Source: Wenzhouxiangella sp. | GTDB taxonomy: Bacteria; Pseudomonadota; Gammaproteobacteria; Xanthomonadales; Wenzhouxiangellaceae | Length of the DNA stretch: 7,582 nucleotides | Direction: 5' to 3' | NCBI GenBank assembly: GCA_007127425.1 | Contig: SKZJ01000111.1 | Coordinates: forward strand, 1-7,582 | Part shown: positions 1-6,112 of the stretch, piece by piece | Layout of the letters: each line of letters starts with the position of its first letter | Numbering within the stretch: the first letter of the stretch is position 1 | Notes under the pieces: model-generated | Databases searched by the model: none | The model's input: the letters and a program-made list of their open reading frames with translations, nothing else | What the model was told of the DNA's origin: nothing | Position numbers and translations under genes: made by a program

Positions 1-138
1 CGCCCAAGCCAAGCCGGAGCCTCCCGCAGAGGCACGCGCAACGGCTCCACTCCAGGGCTACTTGCCCTGCGGGCAAACCGCCCTTGCGTTCTCGCCTGCG
101 CTGTCGCGCCCGTGCAGAGTTGTTCAGAGGTTCCCTAG
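1..138. repeat. Probable end of a dispersed repeat or insertion-sequence relic
   Basis: This non-coding stretch is dense in short inverted repeats: 16-21 with 43-48 (GGAGCC/GGCTCC), 19-23 with 29-33 (GCCTC/GAGGC), 54-58 with 64-68 (AGGGC/GCCCT) and 62-67 with 71-76 (TTGCCC/GGGCAA). Several overlap, so they are mutually exclusive folds. Read on the minus strand, the right border starts CTAG followed by GGAACCTCTGAACAACTC, which looks like a terminal inverted repeat next to a YTAR-type target as used by IS5-group elements. The resemblance to dispersed repeats of Xanthomonadales-like genomes is from memory and unverified. No transposase is visible, and the left end lies outside the window. The plus-strand frame that is open from base 1 to the TAG at 136-138 has arginine/alanine/proline-rich, non-protein-like content. 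Confidence 0.4.
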
Positions 139-190
139 ATTGTGCAACGGCTGAGTGTCATCTGATGAACCACGTGACCCACTGACCGAT

Positions 191-207
191 CCTGACTTCG
201 AGTCAGG
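191..207. promoter_or_regulatory. Perfect hairpin / operator-like palindrome, copy 1
   Basis: CCTGACT (191-197) and AGTCAGG (201-207) form a perfect 7-bp stem around a 3-base loop TCG. The core TGACTTCGAGTCA (193-205) recurs with two mismatches at 251-263. No T-run follows on either strand, so an intrinsic terminator is unlikely. A protein-binding operator fits better. If the region is transcribed, it could also be a leader hairpin. Confidence 0.5.
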
Positions 208-217
208 GACTGCCCTG
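204..217. repeat. Second hairpin overlapping the first
   Basis: CAGGG (204-208) and CCCTG (213-217) pair around ACTG. The left arm shares bases 204-207 with the stem at 191-207, so the two structures cannot form together. This mutually exclusive layout is seen in attenuators, but short GC-rich stems also arise by chance. Confidence 0.3.
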
Positions 218-230
218 GCTCGAAACGAAT

Positions 231-250
231 GGCGTGCCCCCCTGCACGCC
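231..250. repeat. Perfect 7-bp hairpin
   Basis: GGCGTGC (231-237) and GCACGCC (244-250) are exact reverse complements separated by CCCCCT. The stem is strong and GC-rich. On the plus strand it runs directly into the second operator-like palindrome without a T-run. On the minus strand only ATTCGTTTCG follows, which is a poor terminator tail. Its role is unknown. Confidence 0.4.
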
Positions 251-263
251 TGATTTCAAGTCA
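251..263. promoter_or_regulatory. Operator-like palindrome, copy 2
   Basis: TGATTTCAAGTCA matches TGACTTCGAGTCA at 193-205 in 11 of 13 bases, and including the preceding CC it is 13 of 15. Both are near-palindromes built on TGAnT...AGTCA half-sites. Their centres lie 58 bases apart. Two spaced copies ahead of an operon are what a dimeric regulator with cooperative sites would use, but no regulator gene is in the window. Confidence 0.4.
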
Positions 264-370
264 CCCGAACTGCGGGCCAGCATCGATAGTCCGGTTTTTG
301 TGTCGGCTTGCGCCTGTACCGGTCCCGGCATGTGCATAATGAAGCTCCAACGAAACATCGAGGGGCCGCA

Positions 371-754
371 ATGAACATGAGTAAGGTTGTCTTCGGATTC
401 TTCGTCTTGCTGGCGTTGACCCTGAACTTCGGATTCTTTCTCGGCGAGATCGACAATCCTGATCATCACAACGTTTACGAACTGTTCGCCGCCCTGGTCG
501 TGGGCTTGATCGCTACCGTGATGAAGCTGGGTGAGCGCTCGCAGATGAGCGCCATGCTGGTCGCCTCCAGCCTGGTCGTCGACCTGCACCTGTTCGCCGC
601 CGCCCTGGTCTGGGCGATTGCCGTTCACGTGACCGATATCGGCCTGACGCCAGCGGTCATGGCCACCATTGTTTCGCTGTCCGGCGGTGCCTTGCTGGCC
701 AATATGCTGTCGGTAGTGCTGCTGACCATGGAAACGGCCGGCTTCAGCCGCTAG
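371..754 (+). CDS. DUF6394-type small four-helix membrane protein
   Basis: This is a 127-residue hydrophobic inner-membrane protein of unknown function. I recognise it as the family called DUF6394 from the opening MNMSKVVFGF and the D-N-P-x-H-H-N-V-Y-E-L-F-A-A motif at residues 28-41. Four hydrophobic segments are visible at about residues 5-25, 36-53, 59-87 and 95-121. The histidine pair H32-H33 lies between helices 1 and 2, and a small-residue stretch (SLSGGALLAN, 102-111) lies in helix 4. The ATG at 371 is chosen because a GAGGGG ribosome site precedes it. An upstream TTG at 308 would add 21 polar, non-conserved residues. The stop lies 12 bases before the potassium channel ATG, so the two are almost certainly cotranscribed. 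A role as accessory subunit of the channel is inferred from this pairing. There is no enzymatic motif. Confidence 0.85.
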   Translation: MNMSKVVFGFFVLLALTLNFGFFLGEIDNPDHHNVYELFAALVVGLIATVMKLGERSQMSAMLVASSLVVDLHLFAAALVWAIAVHVTDIGLTPAVMATIVSLSGGALLANMLSVVLLTMETAGFSR

Positions 755-766
755 CGTTGCGGTCGA

Positions 767-2470
767 ATGAGCGATTCGTTCCTCTTTTTGTTTTTCCGGC
801 GAATGCGGGTGCCGCTGGTCGTGCTGATCTCGGCCTATGCCATCGCCACGGCCGGCTTCACTCTGATGCCCGGCGTCGACGACGAGGGCAACCCCTGGCG
901 ACTGAGCCTTTTTGAGGCCTTCTACGTGGTCAGCTATACCGGCTCGACCATCGGTTTCGGTGAAATACCCTACGATTTCACCCCGGCCCAGCGGCTCTGG
1001 ACCATGGTCAGCATCTATCTGACCGTGATCGCCTGGTTGTTCTCGATCGGCACGATCATCTCGCTCCTTCAGGAACCGTCCTTCCGGCGCAGCATGCAGC
1101 GGGCTCGTTTCCGCCGCGCCGTGCGTGCCATCAACGAACCCTTCTACCTGGTCTGCGGCTATGGCGATACGGGTCGCCTGCTGACCCGGGCCCTGACCGA
1201 GCGCCGCCATCCCGTGGTCGTCATTGATCGCAACGGCGACAAGATCGATGCCCTCTCGGTGCAGAATTTCCGTATGCCCGTTGTCAGCTTCGCCATGGAC
1301 GCCCGCCCACCCGACAACCTGATCGAAAGCGGCATGCGTAGCCGCTGGTGCATGGGCGTGATGGCAGTGACCGGTGATGACCATGCCAACCTCAAGATTG
1401 CCGTGGCCACCCGCCTGCTCAACAAGCGTTGCGCAATCCACGCGCGTGCCGACATGCCCGAGGTGGCCGACAACATGCGGTCGTTCGATACCGAGGATGT
1501 GGTCAACCCGGTCTTTGAATACGTTCACCGCATGCGCCTGGCCATCGAACGACCGGCCGCCTTTCGCCTCTATCACTGGCTGCAGTCCGGGCCGGATGCG
1601 CGTGTCCCCGATATTCGTCAACCACTGCGCGGCCCCTGGATCCTGGCCGGCTTCGGTCGCCTCGGAAAGGCCATGCATGCGATGCTTGTAGAGATCGGCA
1701 TCGAGGTGACCGTCATCGAGGAAGACGAAACGATTGACGGCCTGCCCAGCAACTTCATTCGCGGCCGAGGCACCCAGGCCGAAACACTTGAGGAAGCCGG
1801 CATCGACCGGGCCGTCGGTATCCTTGCCACCACCCGCGACGACGTCGACAATCTCTCCATCCTGATCACGGCCCGCGAGTTGAAGCCCGACCTGTTCACC
1901 GGCGTCCTGGAGAACGGGCTTTCCAGCCATGCCATGGTGCGGGCCGCCGAGCCGGACCTGGTCGCCCAGCCCAGCAACGTGATTGCCGGCACCATCCTCA
2001 GCCGCATTCGTTCCCCCCTGGTGCAGCCGTTCATCGAGCGCATACTCGAATGTGAAGAGGATGAAATCGACGACCTGCTCGATCGCTTGTCCGGGCATTG
2101 CCGGGGGTCCCCACCCGATTTCCTCACCCTGCGCATCAGTGAACGCCGCGCCCCGGCACTGGCCAGCCTGATCGAGCGCGGTGTCGAAGTCCCTGTCTCG
2201 GCCCTGCTGAACGACCCGGTCCACAAGGGAAAGCGCCTGCCCGTCGAGGCCCTGCTGCTGCGGCGCGACAGTGAAGACCGGCTGAATCCAGCCGGGGAGA
2301 CCGGCTTGATGCTCGGTGATCGTCTACTCCTGGCCGGCCATCCGCGTGCCGGCCGGCGGTTGCGTGCCATGTTGGAGAACGAGAATATCCTGGGGCGTGC
2401 GCTGACCGGGCACGAGATTCACCAGGGGTGGCTGTGGCGATACCTGACCGGCACGCGCGATACGGTCTGA
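767..2470 (+). CDS. Two-helix potassium channel with tandem RCK (TrkA-N) domains
   Basis: This 567-residue protein is a predicted inner-membrane potassium channel. Helix 1 spans about residues 15-35. The pore helix and selectivity filter T61-I-G-F-G-E66 follow, a variant of TVGYGD, and helix 2 spans about 78-101. The cytoplasmic part has two RCK domains. The first (about 126-262) has the Rossmann glycine motif G131-Y-G-D-T-G136 with D154 ending the next strand. The second (about 290-430) has G295-F-G-R-L-G300 with an acidic VIEED at the matching place. A TrkA-C-like region ends the protein (about 450-540). In known families such as MthK and GsuK, RCK domains bind nucleotides or ions and gate the pore. 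Having both RCK domains in one chain suggests four chains would form the gating ring. It lacks a strong ribosome site, so translation may be coupled to the DUF6394 gene 12 bases upstream. An efflux-type (Kch or YugO-like) role is plausible, but the transported ion rests on the filter alone. Confidence 0.9.
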   Translation: MSDSFLFLFFRRMRVPLVVLISAYAIATAGFTLMPGVDDEGNPWRLSLFEAFYVVSYTGSTIGFGEIPYDFTPAQRLWTMVSIYLTVIAWLFSIGTIISLLQEPSFRRSMQRARFRRAVRAINEPFYLVCGYGDTGRLLTRALTERRHPVVVIDRNGDKIDALSVQNFRMPVVSFAMDARPPDNLIESGMRSRWCMGVMAVTGDDHANLKIAVATRLLNKRCAIHARADMPEVADNMRSFDTEDVVNPVFEYVHRMRLAIERPAAFRLYHWLQSGPDARVPDIRQPLRGPWILAGFGRLGKAMHAMLVEIGIEVTVIEEDETIDGLPSNFIRGRGTQAETLEEAGIDRAVGILATTRDDVDNLSILITARELKPDLFTGVLENGLSSHAMVRAAEPDLVAQPSNVIAGTILSRIRSPLVQPFIERILECEEDEIDDLLDRLSGHCRGSPPDFLTLRISERRAPALASLIERGVEVPVSALLNDPVHKGKRLPVEALLLRRDSEDRLNPAGETGLMLGDRLLLAGHPRAGRRLRAMLENENILGRALTGHEIHQGWLWRYLTGTRDTV

Positions 2471-2588
2471 CAGCCATCGCGGCCGCGGGGGCCGAACCGG
2501 GGTGTCTCACGGACTGGTCGCTGCTTCCGGGCGGTGTTAACCTTCCGAATCAGGCACATGGAGAATCCGTCAGGGATCCGATGCCGTC
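2471..2588. other. Gap between channel and sigma factor genes
   Basis: These 118 bases separate units 1 and 2 and probably hold the sigma-kinase promoter. A GC-rich stem CGGCC (2480-2484) / GGCCG (2490-2494), overlapping the palindrome CGCGGCCGCG (2478-2487), follows the channel stop. It has no T-run, so it is not a clear intrinsic terminator. No convincing -35/-10 pair was found. AGGGAT at 2572-2577 is a weak ribosome site 11 bases before the sigma factor ATG. Confidence 0.4.
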
Positions 2589-3134
2589 ATGTCCGGCGAA
2601 CTCACCTTACTGCTGAAGGCGGCCAGCGACGGCGATCAACCGGCGCTCAACCGGCTGGTGGCCCTGCTTTACGTCGACTTGCGCCAGCTGGCCCACCGTT
2701 GTCGTCGCGGTGACGGCCAGGCGCTGGACACCACCAGCCTGGTCCACGAGTGCTATCTCCGCTTCCTCAATTCCGGCGAACTCGAGGTCAACGACCGCGC
2801 CCATTTCTTCAACCTGGCTGCACGCATCATGCGTCAGTTGTTGGTCGACTATGCGCGTGAACGTCTGGCCGCAAAGCGCGGCGGCGGTGCCGTGCATGTC
2901 GAGTTGCGCGACGACGATGCCGCCGAGCGCGCCGAGGCTGAACATTGCCTGGCTGTCGACCAGGCCGTGGAGCGCCTGGCCGAAATTCATCCAGAGCAGG
3001 CACGGGTGGTCGAATGCCGGTTCTTCGCCGGCCTGACCGAGGAAGAAGCCGCCGAGGCCACCGGTCGCTCGCTTAGGAGCGTACAGCGCGACTGGAAAGC
3101 GGCCCGGGAGTGGCTGGCGGCGCGACTGGACTGA
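2589..3134 (+). CDS. ECF-like RNA polymerase sigma factor (Sigma70_ECF, TIGR02999 type)
   Basis: This 181-residue sigma factor would direct RNA polymerase to a dedicated promoter set. Region 2 spans about residues 8-95, including DTTSLVHECYLRFL (47-60) and AHFFNLAARIMRQLLVDYAR (71-90). Region 4 spans about 122-178, with the helix-turn-helix LTEEEAAEATGRSLRSVQRDW at 149-169 for the -35 element. Length and motifs fit the TIGR02999 / Sigma70_ECF group, which often sits next to serine/threonine kinases. The usual acidic DAED motif of region 2.2 is replaced by D47-T48-T49-S50, which removes two charges and adds hydroxyl residues. No anti-sigma factor gene is adjacent. The kinase starts 3 bases after the stop, which suggests coupled translation and functional pairing. 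The ATG at 2589 gives the family's usual N-terminus. The ATG at 2581 is in another frame and leads only to an 11-residue peptide. Confidence 0.92.
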   Translation: MSGELTLLLKAASDGDQPALNRLVALLYVDLRQLAHRCRRGDGQALDTTSLVHECYLRFLNSGELEVNDRAHFFNLAARIMRQLLVDYARERLAAKRGGGAVHVELRDDDAAERAEAEHCLAVDQAVERLAEIHPEQARVVECRFFAGLTEEEAAEATGRSLRSVQRDWKAAREWLAARLD

Positions 3135-3137
3135 CTG

Positions 3138-5567
3138 ATGGGCGACGATCGGCTAAAACCCGGCGGTGTGCTTGAAGGCCGACTGTTCGAGGGCTTTCTC
3201 CGGCGACTTTCCGAGACCCGCGAGCCCGAACCCGGGGATCGTATCGGTGCATGGCGTATTGTCTGTGAGCTGGGTCGCGGCGGCAGCGGCGTGGTCTACA
3301 TGGCCGAGCGTGCAGATGGTGCCTTCTCCCAGCAGGTCGCGCTGAAATGGCTGCGCGGCGATCGGCCGGTTCTGGGCGGCCGCGAAGCCCTGGCGCGCGA
3401 GCGGGAATTGCTGGCCAGCCTGGATCATCCGCATATCGCCCGGCTGATCGACGGCGGCCAGACCGATGACGGCATGCTGTGGTTCGCCATGGACCTGGCC
3501 GAGGGGGAGATCATCGACCGTCATGCCGTCGGGCTCGAGTTGCACGAGCGCCTGGTGCTGGTCGCCAAGCTGTGCCGGGCCGTGCATTATGCCCATCGCC
3601 GCGGCCTGATCCACGGCGATATCAAGCCGTCGAACGTGCTGGTCGACGGCCGCGGCGAGCCGCGCCTGGTGGATTTCGGCATCTCGCGCATGAAAGGCGG
3701 CGGCCTGGGTTCAAGCTACGGGCTGACTCCGGATTACGCCAGCCCCGAGCAGCGCGCCGGTGATCCGCTCACCACTGCATCCGATATCTGGCAGCTCGGG
3801 CACCTGCTCGACGACCTGGTCGGCGACGAGGTTGCTGCGGCCGATCTGCGCTCGATCATCGATCGGGCGACGGCCGAATCAACCGACTGTCGTTACGCCT
3901 CGGCATCGGCCATGGCCGCCGATATCGATGACTGGCTGGGAGATCGCCCCGTGCTCGCTCACGGGGGCGGTCTGGTCTACAGTCTTTCCTGCTGGGTGCG
4001 ACGCAACCGTTCGCTTTCACTGGTCTCTGCCACTGCGGTGCTGGTGATGGTTCTTGGTGGCGCGTGGATGACTCTGCAGCTGGCCGAAGAGCGGGATCTC
4101 GCGCGTGAGTCAGCGGAGCGGGCCGAAGCCGCGCTGGCCGGGGCCGAGGCCGAACTGGCGAGAGCGCAATCCCTGCAGGAGTTTCTCATCGGCCTGTTTC
4201 GGGCCGCCCGCCCCGATCGCCCTCACGACGAATTGCCGACAACCGGGGAGCTACTCGATGCCGGTGCACGTCGTGCCTTGGACGATGGTGCCGTTTCCGA
4301 TGCAGATCGCCTCGGCATGCTGTTGGCCATCGCCGATGTCTACATGAACCTCGGCCAGCTCGAACAAGCCGAGCCGCTGGTCGAGTCGGCCGTGGCGCTG
4401 GCTCGCGCGAATGCCGAAGCGCGGCCGGAGGATCTCGCCCGGGCGCTGACGCTCAACGGCATGCTCGTACTGTATCCGGGGCGGGCAGGCGCGGCGGAGG
4501 CGATGGCACTTTTAATTGAGGCCGAGCAGGTCGCTGCCGATCATGAGCGGGCGCAGGGTGCGTGGCTCAATGCCCGTATTCGGCGTGCATGGCTGCAATA
4601 TCGGCTTGGCGAGGCAAGTGCCGCGCACGAATTGCTCGACCCCGTTATGGCGCAGTCCGAAAATGACGGAGCGATTCGATTGCCCGATAGCAGCCGGCTG
4701 CGACTGGTCAATACCCTTGCTGGAATCCATGGCCGGCTTGGCCGACTGGAGGAGGCGCTCGAGTACGACCGTCAGGCGGTGGAGTTGTCGGCACGAGTGC
4801 ACGGAACCAAAAGCCGGGCGCATGCGGTCGAACGCGCCAACCTGGCTGCACTGCAAATCAGGCTCGGCCATTTTGATCAAGCCCGGGATAACCTCGATCT
4901 CGCCCTTGAGCTGTATGACCGCATCTACCAGGAGCGCCCCGTTTCCTACCGCGCCGCGAGCCTCGGTAGCCTGGCCGCCCTGAACCTCTACACCGGCAAT
5001 TACTCACAGGCACTGGAGCTGACTCATGCGAGCCTGCGTGAATGGGCGGATGCCCGTGAGGTCGACCAGGAGACCTACCACTGGCGCGATTACCACCTGG
5101 GCCGGATGTTGCTTCGCATGCGGCGAGACGAGCAGGCAGTCGAACATCTCCAGCGGTCGGCTGAGCGCTTCTCCGATCCCGACTCTCCGGTCACCGGCGC
5201 GGTTCTGAGTCGGGCCAGGCTCGCCCTGGCACGATGCCGGCTGGGAGATGCGGCGGCCGGCCTGTCGGCCCTGGAAGCCATGGCTGAATGGAACCTGCCC
5301 GAAGGTCCGGACGATCAGGCGGAAATAGACGAAGCGCGCGCCGCCTGCCTGCATGCTCGCGGTCGGCATACCGATGCACTGGCAAGCATCGAGGCCAGCC
5401 TGGCGTTCAACGATCCCCCGGGGGAGTCGCTTATGCGTGCACAGCGACTTCGGCTCAAGGCCGATATTCTCGATTCGCTCACCCAACCGGAAGCAGCTGC
5501 CAGAAGTCGAGAGCATGCAACTGCGGTATTACTCGAGGCCGGCCTGAGCCAGCACCCGGAGCTCTGA
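3138..5567 (+). CDS. Membrane-anchored serine/threonine kinase with TPR-like C-terminal region
   Basis: This 809-residue protein is a Hanks-type kinase facing the cytoplasm. The kinase domain spans about residues 36-268: glycine loop G46-R-G-G-S-G51, ATP-binding K70, helix-C E88, catalytic loop H159-G-D161-I-K163-P-S-N166, D179-F-G181, and S-P-E204 ending the activation segment. All catalytic residues are present, but G160 replaces the usual arginine, making it a non-RD kinase. S192, S193 and T197 lie in the activation segment. One transmembrane helix follows at about 293-314, then an alanine/glutamate-rich coiled-coil-like stretch (about 316-346). The helical TPR-like region runs from about 390 to 800, with clear units near 394-421, 523-552, 565-594, 605-633 and 736-757. 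By topology the TPR part would be periplasmic and could sense or bind a partner, while the kinase acts inside. The immediately upstream sigma factor is the natural candidate substrate. That link is inferred from position and motif. Confidence 0.92.
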   Translation: MGDDRLKPGGVLEGRLFEGFLRRLSETREPEPGDRIGAWRIVCELGRGGSGVVYMAERADGAFSQQVALKWLRGDRPVLGGREALARERELLASLDHPHIARLIDGGQTDDGMLWFAMDLAEGEIIDRHAVGLELHERLVLVAKLCRAVHYAHRRGLIHGDIKPSNVLVDGRGEPRLVDFGISRMKGGGLGSSYGLTPDYASPEQRAGDPLTTASDIWQLGHLLDDLVGDEVAAADLRSIIDRATAESTDCRYASASAMAADIDDWLGDRPVLAHGGGLVYSLSCWVRRNRSLSLVSATAVLVMVLGGAWMTLQLAEERDLARESAERAEAALAGAEAELARAQSLQEFLIGLFRAARPDRPHDELPTTGELLDAGARRALDDGAVSDADRLGMLLAIADVYMNLGQLEQAEPLVESAVALARANAEARPEDLARALTLNGMLVLYPGRAGAAEAMALLIEAEQVAADHERAQGAWLNARIRRAWLQYRLGEASAAHELLDPVMAQSENDGAIRLPDSSRLRLVNTLAGIHGRLGRLEEALEYDRQAVELSARVHGTKSRAHAVERANLAALQIRLGHFDQARDNLDLALELYDRIYQERPVSYRAASLGSLAALNLYTGNYSQALELTHASLREWADAREVDQETYHWRDYHLGRMLLRMRRDEQAVEHLQRSAERFSDPDSPVTGAVLSRARLALARCRLGDAAAGLSALEAMAEWNLPEGPDDQAEIDEARAACLHARGRHTDALASIEASLAFNDPPGESLMRAQRLRLKADILDSLTQPEAAARSREHATAVLLEAGLSQHPEL

Positions 5568-5573
5568 TTGCCT

Positions 5574-5610
5574 GGCGGGAGATGGCCCCGCTCTCCGTGT
5601 CCCTTTTTAC
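5574..5610 (+). terminator. Weak candidate terminator after the kinase gene
   Basis: Seven bases after the kinase stop, GCGGG (5575-5579) can pair with CCCGC (5587-5591). Alternatively GGAGA (5578-5582) can pair with TCTCC (5592-5596). A five-T run at 5604-5608 follows, but it is 12 and 7 bases beyond the two stems, farther than in a classic intrinsic terminator. The position between two units fits termination, while the structure is only moderate. Confidence 0.3.
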
Positions 5611-5640
5611 GAAGGCACTAAGATCATCGGAGAGCAAACC

Positions 5641-6096
5641 ATGAAGAAGTCATTCGCGCTCGCGTTGACGGGCATACTGCTTGCGGTTGGAGCGACCATG
5701 GCACTGGCCGACGGTCAGGCCTTTACCCGCTCGGCCGACGACCCTGAACTGGAGTGGGGCCCCTGCCCCGAGTTCCTGCCTGATGACTGCCGCATTGCCG
5801 TTTTGCAGGGTGATCCGGCCGCTCACAACGCCGACATCTTCTTCCGCCTGCAGCCCGGCACGAAGGCCGCACATCACTGGCATACCTCGGCCGAGCGCAT
5901 GGTACTGGTGTCCGGCGAGATGGAAGTGGACTACGACGGCCAGGACCCGGTGGTGCTGACACCCGGTACCTATGCCTATGGCCCGGCCCGCCTGCCGCAT
6001 ACCGCGAGCTGCCGCGCCGGCGGCGACCCTTGTGTGCTGTTCATTGCCTTCGAGGAGCCGGTCGACGCGGTACCCACTGAAGATCACGACCACTGA
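5641..6096 (+). CDS. Exported single-domain cupin protein
   Basis: This 151-residue protein has a clear signal peptide: K2-K3, a hydrophobic core at about 5-20, and an A-L-A cleavage site at 21-23. The mature chain would be about 128 residues in the periplasm. The cupin fold is shown by a perfect first motif, G73-x5-H79-x-H81-x3-E85-x6-G92, and a second motif G109-x5-P115-x-R117-x2-H120. H79, H81, E85 and H120 are the classic metal ligands, so the site looks intact. The closing asparagine of motif 2 is C124. Four cysteines in the mature chain (C42, C50, C124, C131) could form two disulfides, which fits an oxidising compartment. The C-terminus ends D-H-D-H. A strong GGAGAG ribosome site (5629-5634) fixes the ATG. 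It shares a unit with the exported TPR protein that starts 17 bases after its stop. Whether it is an enzyme, a sensor or a metal carrier cannot be told. Confidence 0.88.
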   Translation: MKKSFALALTGILLAVGATMALADGQAFTRSADDPELEWGPCPEFLPDDCRIAVLQGDPAAHNADIFFRLQPGTKAAHHWHTSAERMVLVSGEMEVDYDGQDPVVLTPGTYAYGPARLPHTASCRAGGDPCVLFIAFEEPVDAVPTEDHDH

Positions 6097-6112
6097 CGCA
6101 ACGGAGGTCGCC

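Larger units (their letters stand above)
139..370 (+). promoter_or_regulatory. Upstream region of the DUF6394-channel unit
   Basis: This is the non-coding leader or promoter region between the left repeat and the first gene. It holds three perfect hairpins and two operator-like palindromes, listed separately. A CATAAT hexamer at 335-340 is a possible sigma-70 -10 element, 30 bases before the ATG, but no convincing -35 box lies at the right distance. A five-T run at 293-297 has no good stem directly before it, so it is not called a terminator. A GAGGGG ribosome binding site at 360-365 sits 5 bases before the ATG at 371. The region must carry the control signals for the unit, because nothing else separates it from the repeat. 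Confidence 0.45.

Noticed and set aside
1..138. Possible 3' end of a gene ending at the TAG at 136-138
   Set aside because: The translation is low in hydrophobic pattern and rich in Arg, Ala, Pro and Cys. The DNA is full of inverted repeats, so a repeat element explains it better.
293..297. Five-T run as the tail of a terminator
   Set aside because: Only a weak 4-bp stem with a G-T pair and a long loop can be drawn before it.
308..370. TTG start giving a longer DUF6394 protein
   Set aside because: The extra 21 residues are polar and not family-like, while the ATG at 371 has a GAGGGG ribosome site and the typical MNMSKVVFGF start.
203..2224. 673-codon open frame on the minus strand opposite DUF6394 and the channel
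   Set aside because: It lies antisense to two well-supported genes. Its product is rich in Gly, His, Asp and Gln without domains, as expected from a GC-rich gene read backwards.
1618..2370. 250-codon minus-strand frame within the channel gene
   Set aside because: It is Arg/Ser-rich low-complexity translation opposite the second RCK domain, a typical shadow frame.
2478..2494. GC-rich palindrome after the channel gene as terminator
   Set aside because: It has a good stem but no T-run after it on either strand.
2428..2616. 62-codon open frame bridging the channel and sigma genes
   Set aside because: It starts inside the channel gene in another frame, overlaps the sigma start, and shows no domain or convincing ribosome site.
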